From assembly GCA_933207985.1 (NCBI GenBank), contig OW240913.1, positions 273,161,847 through 273,225,846 on the forward strand: DNA of 64,000 nt, in the 5' to 3' direction. The translations under genes were made by a program, and so were the position numbers. This DNA is from Pelobates cultripes. Its lineage: Eukaryota; Chordata; Amphibia; Anura; Pelobatidae. The notes beneath the pieces were generated by a model. It searched no databases and was not told the origin of the DNA. It saw nothing but the letters and a program-made list of their open reading frames with translations. Numbering within the stretch: position 1 is the first letter of the stretch; each line of letters opens with the position of its first letter. Below are positions 62,601-64,000 of this stretch, in pieces.

Positions 62601-63958
62601 TTTTAGTATCTACCAAAGAACTTAATGGATACTTCCTGTGTCAAGGAGAAGGTGGAGTACTTTCTTTGACAAAGGAAATGGATCTGACTTAAGCTCCTCC
62701 TTCGGTCAAAGAAAGTCAAGAATAGGAAAAATACATAAGAGAAAGTAGTCCCTACATTATCTTATGTTTGAAAGAAAACTATATCAGAAATAAAGAAAAG
62801 TTCGGCACAACACTGACGCTTTAAGTTGAAATGTACCTGTACAACATGTCTTAGCGACCCAAGAACGATTGGTGAAGGGGTACTTTCTTCCTGTGGCTCC
62901 TCTGCCCAAGGGTTAGCAAGCTCCAAGTCACCTTCCTCCAAAGCAATGGACCTCCCTTGGAAATTTGGCAACTCATAAATTATCCAACTAAAAGGAAAGC
63001 ATTTTAAAGCGGTACATTATAAGTTACAGAACATGTCATCTATGTAAGTCTATGAAAATGCACAACGTTCAGAAAAAAGTCCAGATCCCATTTATGGAAT
63101 GTGAAATATCCCAAAGAATCATGGGTGCCTTATATGCAGCCAACTACAGACCATACCATTTCCTCACAATACACCCAGCAAACACCATTTTGCAGATAAA
63201 ATGTTAGAATTTATTTTTGGGACATATATCACAATGCAAAAAACCTATCAATCAGATATTGTTTTCTAAAAAGGCTACAGGTGGCTAATATTGTGAATTG
63301 CAGAAACAATTAAAACAGGGGAAGTGATAGCACTAAGTAACTGTCACTTCAAAGGATAGCAAGCTCCTCTTTTTATTACTAGACACTCCACAAACACATA
63401 CAGCTAGAAGCTTCTCAGATACACGTTTGACCAGTTCAGCAAAACATATTTTCCAAACCCATTATGAGAAGTATAAGAAAAAACAAAACAAAAAAAACTT
63501 AATGAAAACACAGGTTGACTGTACACATATAAACCTGCTTTAAACTGACAGAATTGTCTGAAGAAATATCAAAATGATGTGTCTTTTTATAATGTGTGTC
63601 ATGTAGCATAAACACATGACATCTTACACAATTGCTGTAGAAAGATGAGCTTCTGTAATTACTACTAGAATAGATACCGGTATTTGAAGATGTAACATTC
63701 TTACCATCCTCTTATAGTTTTGATACAAATGTGGGGTGTCAGTTCCCAAGAAGTGCAGTCCACCTCATCAGAGTACACTTCTATTACCGACCCTTCACCT
63801 TCAGCTTCAGTGAGAATTACTAACTGCAAAGGAGACATTGTATTGTGTTATACTCCTTGTGAAAGAAACTCATAGAATCAAACAACACAACATACACTGT
63901 GTTTAATTACCTTTCCAGGTCTGGGGTTGATTTTATCCACACCTTGTCCAGGAAACCC
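23063..63958 (-). CDS. CRYBG1: CRYBG1 (AIM1), six beta-gamma-crystallin domains plus ricin-B lectin; 3' half of the gene
   Basis: I assembled eighteen exons into one 2127 base frame (708 residues plus stop). Residues 1-572 hold twelve Greek-key motifs paired into six beta-gamma-crystallin domains: about 17-106, 107-195, 208-301, 302-392, 404-484 and 485-572. Residues 573-708 form a ricin-type beta-trefoil. Many even motifs show the family signature of an aromatic followed by F-x-G ([16 protein letters not shown]). Segments such as [16 protein letters not shown] and [10 protein letters not shown] agree with human CRYBG1 as I remember it, rather than with CRYBG2 or CRYBG3. CRYBG1 is a non-lens cytoplasmic/cytoskeletal crystallin relative reported as lost in some melanomas; its molecular job is poorly defined. 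The 5' exons with the long N-terminal region and the promoter lie past 64000. All splice borders are GT-AG and no disabling change is seen. The orthology call would need a protein search to confirm. Confidence 0.93.
23365..23610. mobile_element. Truncated TTAA/AAGGGACACTATAG element in the last intron
   Basis: One end is clear: CTATAGTGTCCC followed by TTAA at 23611-23614, preceded by TGTAGTTGATCTGGTGA. It also carries the CTCATAGAGATGCATTGA foldback seen in the copies at 35293-35884 and 38811-39340. The other end is missing. Confidence 0.6.
23615..24930 (-). other. Intronic sequence (last CRYBG1 intron), no feature
   Basis: This is AT-rich, non-coding sequence between two MITEs. The word TTACC(C/T)AATTATATGTGTGAACACA occurs at 24443-24467 and 24564-24588, a small local duplication. 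Confidence 0.5.
24936..25423. mobile_element. Multi-hairpin TTAA MITE, copy 1
   Basis: It is flanked by TTAA at 24932-24935 and 25424-25427. The ends are AAGGACCACTTTAG and its complement form CGATAGTGGTCCTT. The body is a chain of about eight back-to-back hairpins, including 25026-25058 (stem AAACATAGCAGTTTC) and others built on CTTCTCACTGTG, GAAAGCAT, CCTGAGGGTG and TGCCAGGAAAAC. It has no coding capacity. Two further copies are at 42427-42848 and 43680-44164. Confidence 0.85.
25430..26470 (-). other. Intronic sequence, no feature
   Basis: This is AT-rich, non-coding intron sequence with only short chance frames and a T-run near 26038. Confidence 0.5.
26476..27420. mobile_element. Solo LTR with 5 bp target duplication
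   Basis: This 945 base unit begins TGTGACAAACG and ends GGAATGTTACA, with the TG...CA borders of an LTR. The pentamer ACCAG stands directly on both sides (26471-26475 and 27421-27425). Inside, an ATATAAG-like word at about 27072 and ATTAAACACATTAG near 27287 could serve as promoter and poly(A) signals. No internal retroviral or retrotransposon coding region is attached, so it is a solo LTR left by recombination. It is probably Ty3-like or retroviral; I cannot tell which. Confidence 0.75.
27430..28770 (-). other. Intronic sequence, no feature
   Basis: This is non-coding intron sequence. There is a short TA microsatellite at 27996-28012. Nothing else is recognised. Confidence 0.5.
28771..29100. 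mobile_element. Degraded AAGGGACACT-type element
   Basis: It begins AAAGGGACACTCTAAGCAC and continues with AACCACTACGCCTTAATG, the opening of the TTAA MITE group. The opposite end is not recognisable. Confidence 0.5.
29492..29654 (-). CDS. CRYBG1: CRYBG1 exon q: ricin-type trefoil, second lobe
   Basis: This 163 base exon (residues 626-679 and part of 680) has [20 protein letters not shown] and [15 protein letters not shown]. The Trp of the QxW motif is kept, but the Gln is one place late (MQW instead of QxW). Phases are 0 above and 1 below. Confidence 0.95.
30053..30441. mobile_element. TTAA-flanked MITE in intron p/q
   Basis: TTAA lies at 30049-30052 and 30442-30445. The start AAGATTTACTCCAAGCACC is followed by a hairpin CACCATGACCATT ... 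AGTGGTCATGGTGC. The right end TTGCCCTT is weakly complementary. It is an aged member of the TTAA group. Confidence 0.55.
30450..33490 (-). other. Intronic sequence, no feature
   Basis: About 3 kb of AT-rich intron lies between exons p and q. I see A-runs and chance frames but no repeat ends, RNA gene or exon. Confidence 0.5.
33495..33582. ncRNA. Candidate stem-loop RNA just inside a CRYBG1 intron
   Basis: Arms 33495-33525 and 33552-33582 (31 bases each) pair with one mismatch around a 26 base loop. The size and shape resemble a miRNA precursor. It lies about 50-140 bases below the donor of exon p, on the transcribed strand of CRYBG1. It may equally be a small MITE. No seed or family is recognised. 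Confidence 0.35.
33634..33792 (-). CDS. CRYBG1: CRYBG1 exon p: ricin-type trefoil, first lobe
   Basis: This 159 base exon (residues 573-625) has [30 protein letters not shown] and the QxW motif in [11 protein letters not shown]. This is the alpha lobe of the beta-trefoil. It is phase 0 on both sides. A 31 bp-arm hairpin lies in the intron just below its donor site. Confidence 0.95.
34638..34761 (-). CDS. CRYBG1: CRYBG1 exon o: domain 6, motif 2
   Basis: This 124 base exon (residues 531-572) has [20 protein letters not shown] and the closing GSLRPLRQ. It is the last crystallin motif before the lectin domain. Phases are 2 above and 0 below. Confidence 0.94.
34990..35205 (+). repeat. Vertebrate SINE/LINE 3' tail fragment with (ATA)n
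   Basis: It contains TAAGCTCATTGAGCAGGGCC, then TTGTAAAGCGCTG and TTGGTGCTATATAAATAAT followed by an ATA microsatellite. The same tail occurs at 41732-41790. These are typical 3' ends of L2-like or related elements; the element is otherwise lost. Confidence 0.6.
35293..35884. mobile_element. TTAA MITE, AAGGGACACTATAGTCACC family, full copy
   Basis: It is flanked by TTAA at 35289-35292 and 35885-35888. The left end is AAGGGACACTATAGTCACC and the right end GAACAGTGATCCTT. Internal foldbacks include CACCAGAACAACTACAG with its complement and CCTCATAGAGATTCATTGA with ATCTCTATGAGG. Related copies are at 23365-23610 and 38811-39340. Confidence 0.75.
36123..36262 (-). CDS. CRYBG1: CRYBG1 exon n: domain 6, motif 1
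   Basis: This 140 base exon (residues 485-530 and part of 531) has [20 protein letters not shown] and ends VSLEVLGG. Tyr replaces Phe in the F-x-G site (NYKG). Phases are 0 above and 2 below. Confidence 0.94.
36263..37806 (-). other. Intronic sequence, no feature
   Basis: This is the intron between exons m and n. It is AT-rich and non-coding, with no recognisable repeat boundary. Confidence 0.5.
37807..37936 (-). CDS. CRYBG1: CRYBG1 exon m: domain 5, motif 2
   Basis: This 130 base exon (residues 441-484) has [20 protein letters not shown], then LCAMGCQ and the closing IRSLQMIKY. Phases are 2 above and 0 below. Confidence 0.94.
38811..39340. mobile_element. TTAA MITE, same family, reverse-type copy
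   Basis: TTAA lies at 38807-38810 and 39341-39344. Ends are AGAAACACTAAAGTGAC and AACTATAGTGTACC. The AAAGACCGTGTTTACTGCAA and CTCACAGAGATACATTGA blocks match the complementary parts of the 35293-35884 copy. Confidence 0.7.
39501..39613 (-). CDS. CRYBG1: CRYBG1 exon l: domain 5, motif 1
   Basis: This 113 base exon (residues 404-440 and part of 441) has [20 protein letters not shown] and ends RSCKVIMG. It is the shortest Greek-key exon. Phases are 0 above and 2 below. Confidence 0.93.
39693..40547. mobile_element. hAT-like non-autonomous element with internal satellites
   Basis: It starts CAGTGGCGTACCTAG and ends CTAGTTACTTCTCTG, a decayed complementary end. Flanking octamers GCCACTAA and GTCACTAT match at six of eight positions. 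Inside are a GC-rich CpG-containing part, a CACA microsatellite (about 40265-40350) and a GGAGGGGCT minisatellite (40380-40500). No transposase is present. Confidence 0.55.
41732..41790 (+). repeat. Repeat 3' tail GTAAAGCGCTACGG ... (AAT)n
   Basis: A short fragment, TTGTAAAGCGCTACGGAATC with GGCGCCATATAAATGGCAAT, is followed by an AAT microsatellite. It is the same tail type as at 34990-35205. Confidence 0.55.
41982..42014 (-). CDS. CRYBG1: CRYBG1 exon k: linker before domain 5
   Basis: This 33 base micro-exon encodes [11 protein letters not shown] (residues 393-403). It is phase 0 on both sides, with TCAAAG and GTAAGT borders. It preserves the frame and occupies the place of a human linker, but its sequence is poorly conserved. 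Confidence 0.8.
42427..42848. mobile_element. Multi-hairpin TTAA MITE, copy 2 (nested)
   Basis: TTAA lies at 42423-42426 and 42849-42852. Ends are AAGGACCACTCTAGG and CTATAGTGGTCCTT. It has the same chain of hairpins as copy 1 but has lost the TGCCAGGAAAAC hairpin near the right end. It inserted into the centre of the foldback element and is therefore younger. Confidence 0.85.
43039..43091. repeat. (AT)n(AC)n microsatellite
   Basis: About fourteen AT units are followed by about twelve AC units inside the right arm of the foldback element. Confidence 0.95.
43680..44164. mobile_element. Multi-hairpin TTAA MITE, copy 3 (inverted)
   Basis: TTAA lies at 43676-43679 and 44165-44168. It reads in the opposite direction to copies 1 and 2: it begins with the TGCCAGGAAAAC hairpin and ends with GGTGCCTAGAGTGGTCCTT. 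The internal hairpin AAACATAGCAGTTTC is again intact. Confidence 0.85.
44961..45087 (-). CDS. CRYBG1: CRYBG1 exon j: domain 4, motif 2
   Basis: This 127 base exon (residues 350-392) has [20 protein letters not shown] and [18 protein letters not shown] is close to the calcium-loop pattern (N/D)(N/D)xx(S/T)S but has Ala in the second position, so calcium binding is doubtful. Confidence 0.94.
45088..47076 (-). other. Intronic sequence, no feature
   Basis: The intron between exons i and j is about 2 kb, AT-rich and free of the MITEs that fill its neighbours. Open frames at 44957-45401 on both strands overlap exon j and the intron and are not genes. Confidence 0.5.
47077..47222 (-). CDS. CRYBG1: CRYBG1 exon i: domain 4, motif 1
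   Basis: This 146 base exon (residues 302-349 and part of 350) has [20 protein letters not shown] and ends QSVNVLSG. The F-x-G site reads FDEKG, a loosened form typical of odd motifs here. Phases are 0 above and 2 below. Confidence 0.93.
47452..47578 (-). CDS. CRYBG1: CRYBG1 exon h: domain 3, motif 2
   Basis: This 127 base exon (residues 259-301) has [20 protein letters not shown], a tryptophan pair WRQWGG and the closing LQSLRPILS. The 405 base intron above is among the shortest in the gene. Confidence 0.94.
47984..48138 (-). CDS. CRYBG1: CRYBG1 exon g: domain 3, motif 1
   Basis: This 155 base exon (residues 208-258 and part of 259) carries [20 protein letters not shown], an acidic loop around [10 protein letters not shown] and the closing AGSLRVLSG. 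Phases are 0 above and 2 below. Confidence 0.93.
48966..49167. repeat. Perfect 202 bp palindrome (two 101 bp arms, no spacer)
   Basis: The left arm 48966-49066 and right arm 49067-49167 are exact reverse complements, meeting at AAGCTT. Each arm carries GGCACTCCAACTTCAAG and AACGTTTCGACCGG. The bases just outside (48965 and 49168) no longer pair. It lies in the intron between exons f and g. The GACCTTTCCGGTCGAAACG unit next to the centre looks like the end of a retroelement (Penelope-like or similar). Confidence 0.97.
49790..49825 (-). CDS. CRYBG1: CRYBG1 exon f: linker before domain 3
   Basis: This 36 base micro-exon encodes [12 protein letters not shown] (residues 196-207). It is phase 0 on both sides, with good CCACAG and GTAAAT borders. 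It is too short to find by frame length and was located from frame continuity and resemblance to the human linker. Confidence 0.88.
50770..51260. repeat. Unclassified interspersed repeat, relative of 12500-13010
   Basis: It contains GAACCGGTCTTTAGTGTGGC and many CCAAGGTCA/AAGCCAAGG words, as in the segment at 12500-13010. It might be an LTR. Its termini and target duplication could not be set. Confidence 0.4.
51383..51735. repeat. Diverged ~180 bp tandem duplication
   Basis: Units 51383-51533 and 51567-51735 share the order GAGCAG-GTTAA, GATA(C/T)CTGGG, CCCAGACTTTTTATGAGCA versus CCTAGACTTTTTGATGAGCA, GTGCTGAA and TCTTTAA/CCTTTAA. A weaker third unit may follow around 51815-51890. It is non-coding intron sequence. 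Confidence 0.6.
52970..53330. mobile_element. Partial AAGGGACACTATAG-type element
   Basis: It contains GACACTATAGTGCTGGTG, GATCTCAGCCAATC and CTCAGAGATCTCTATGGGGA, the internal parts of the MITE family at 35293 and 38811. The TTAA ends are gone. Confidence 0.5.
53464..53590 (-). CDS. CRYBG1: CRYBG1 exon e: domain 2, motif 2
   Basis: This 127 base exon (residues 153-195) has [20 protein letters not shown] and ends IGSMRPLKM. It follows the largest intron in the window (7.1 kb), which holds the Tc1 element and the ORF1-only LINE. Phases are 2 above and 0 below. Confidence 0.93.
53638..53689. repeat. (AT)n(AC)n microsatellite
   Basis: About fourteen AT units are followed by AC units, 47 bases above the acceptor of exon e on the transcribed strand. 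Confidence 0.9.
53878..53956. repeat. Inverted duplication of a hammerhead-like core
   Basis: 36 base arms (53878-53913 and 53921-53956) pair with five mismatches around seven bases. The right arm reads CTGATGA, then AGTGC...GAACT, then GAAAC, the order of a hammerhead ribozyme core. The left arm carries the same on the minus strand. It is probably the joined ends of a retroelement fragment. Confidence 0.55.
54841..54920. mobile_element. 80 bp TTAACCCC MITE, copy B
   Basis: It is 80 bases long with perfect TTAACCCCTTAAGGAC inverted ends. It is the reverse complement of the copy at 15932-16011 except for one base in the centre. Confidence 0.85.
55985..57410 (-). mobile_element. ORF1-only LINE (half-LINE), degraded
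   Basis: On the minus strand a GGGGGTGTGGTTTGCC 5' end (near 57410) resembles the L1 5' end at 2330. It is followed by a broken ORF1 and, without any ORF2, an A-rich 3' end at about 55985. This is the layout of mammalian HAL1-type half-LINEs, which depend on another LINE's enzymes. Ends are approximate. Confidence 0.55.
56270..57339 (-). pseudogene. L1-like ORF1 pseudogene
   Basis: The likely start is [20 protein letters not shown] at 57339. A coiled-coil stretch follows around 56990-56870 ([24 protein letters not shown]), then a stop, then [20 protein letters not shown], the entry to the RRM-like domain. In another frame near 56570 comes [20 protein letters not shown], the C-terminal domain. 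Several stops and frameshifts make it inactive. It is distinct in sequence from the intact ORF1 at 1191-2216. Confidence 0.6.
57440..58985 (-). other. Intronic sequence, no feature
   Basis: This is non-coding sequence between the half-LINE and the Tc1 element in the largest CRYBG1 intron. Nothing recognisable is present. Confidence 0.5.
58986..60531 (-). mobile_element. Tc1-type transposon, complete ends, ~205 bp inverted termini
   Basis: The element begins CAGGTGATACTC and ends GTATCACCTG, with TA on both sides (58984-58985, 60532-60533), the Tc1/mariner target. Terminal inverted repeats run for about 205 bases (to about 59190 and from about 60327) and agree at roughly nine in ten positions. 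The total length of 1546 is normal for Tc1 elements. The long termini fit the IR/DR style of fish and frog elements. Confidence 0.92.
59265..60239 (-). pseudogene. Tc1-like transposase, multiple frameshifts
   Basis: Reading begins at [20 protein letters not shown] (60239) or the internal MGKTADLT. A paired helix-turn-helix region follows: [19 protein letters not shown] and [13 protein letters not shown]. After 59961 the frame shifts. The catalytic core appears as FSDESNF (first Asp) and, in a third frame, [16 protein letters not shown] (second Asp and Glu of DD34E). At least two frameshifts and later stops prevent a full protein. Active relatives cut and paste DNA at TA. Confidence 0.9.
60678..60817 (-). 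CDS. CRYBG1: CRYBG1 exon d: domain 2, motif 1
   Basis: This 140 base exon (residues 107-152 and part of 153) has [20 protein letters not shown] and ends CSIRVHWG. It sits just beyond the right end of the Tc1 element. The borders are TTGTAG and GTAAGT, with phase 0 above and 2 below. Confidence 0.92.
60818..62836 (-). other. Intronic sequence, no feature
   Basis: The 2 kb intron between exons c and d is AT-rich and non-coding, with no repeat ends that I recognise. Confidence 0.5.
62837..62987 (-). CDS. CRYBG1: CRYBG1 exon c: domain 1, motif 2
   Basis: This 151 base exon (residues 56-106) contains [20 protein letters not shown], a clear beta-gamma signature. An acidic insert [12 protein letters not shown] follows before the closing [10 protein letters not shown]. 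It is flanked by a phase 2 intron above and a phase 0 intron below. Confidence 0.93.
62988..63704 (-). other. Intronic sequence, no feature
   Basis: This is the 717 base intron between exons b and c. No repeat, RNA gene or extra exon is seen. Confidence 0.5.
63705..63823 (-). CDS. CRYBG1: CRYBG1 exon b: domain 1, motif 1
   Basis: This 119 base exon (residues 17-55 and part of 56) opens [20 protein letters not shown] and ends ICIKTIRG. It is a divergent Greek key without the usual F-x-G, as in other odd motifs of this gene. It starts in phase 0 and ends in phase 2. Only an 87 base intron separates it from exon a. Confidence 0.9.
63911..63958 (-). CDS. CRYBG1: CRYBG1 exon a: linker before domain 1
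   Basis: This 48 base exon encodes residues 1-16 of the visible product, [16 protein letters not shown]. It is bounded by TTGCAG and GTAATT and is phase 0 on both sides. It is the first of three short linker exons, each preceding an odd-numbered crystallin domain. The wording is nearly the same as in human CRYBG1. Confidence 0.9.
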
Positions 63959-64000
63959 CTGCAAGCATTAAAATAGTAAAATATTACAATTACAAATCTG

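Noticed and set aside
1..64000. CRISPR arrays, operons, prophage or bacterial defence systems
   Set aside because: The sequence is eukaryotic: spliced gene, vertebrate retroelements, microsatellites. The tandem repeats seen are satellites without spacers.

Overview
This looks like vertebrate nuclear DNA, most likely from an anuran amphibian (genus not determined). It is AT-rich, has long GT-AG introns, and is crowded with repeats: Tx1/L1-like, CR1 and DIRS-type retroelements, Tc1/mariner transposons, many TTAA-flanked MITEs, a solo LTR and microsatellites. I see no bacterial or viral gene organisation.

The one host gene is on the minus strand from the right edge down to about 21.1 kb. It is the 3' half of CRYBG1 (AIM1, absent in melanoma 1), a non-lens beta-gamma-crystallin protein. 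I assembled 18 coding exons (63958 down to 23063). All have GT-AG borders and together they make one uninterrupted frame of 708 codons plus stop. They encode six beta-gamma-crystallin domains (twelve Greek-key motifs, one exon each) and then a C-terminal ricin-B-type beta-trefoil ending in a QLW motif and a TAA stop. Every domain is bounded by phase-0 introns and split by a phase-2 intron. A 33-48 bp linker exon precedes domains 1, 3 and 5, so the gene reads as three copies of a two-domain module. The promoter, the 5' exons and the long N-terminal region lie beyond position 64000. A roughly 1.9 kb 3' UTR with a distal AATAAA ends near 21.1 kb.

The left 21 kb has no host gene that I can support; it is layered mobile DNA. 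From left to right it holds a minus-strand L1-like element with an intact ORF1 and the start of ORF2, a hairpin-rich MITE, a decayed DIRS element, minisatellites, L1 3' debris, a LINE ORF2 3' end, a Tc1 fossil, a CpG-rich palindrome, a CR1 3' end and MITEs. The introns of CRYBG1 carry at least eight TTAA-flanked multi-hairpin elements (two nested), a solo LTR with an ACCAG target duplication, an ORF1-only LINE, a 1.5 kb Tc1 element with ~200 bp inverted termini and a perfect 202 bp palindrome.

The most unusual signals are structural. They are the perfect 101 bp x 2 palindrome, the TTAA elements built as chains of consecutive hairpins, two 80 bp TTAACCCC MITEs differing at one base, hammerhead-like cores in inverted duplications, and a miRNA-like hairpin just inside a CRYBG1 intron. 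I did not see an obviously new gene system.
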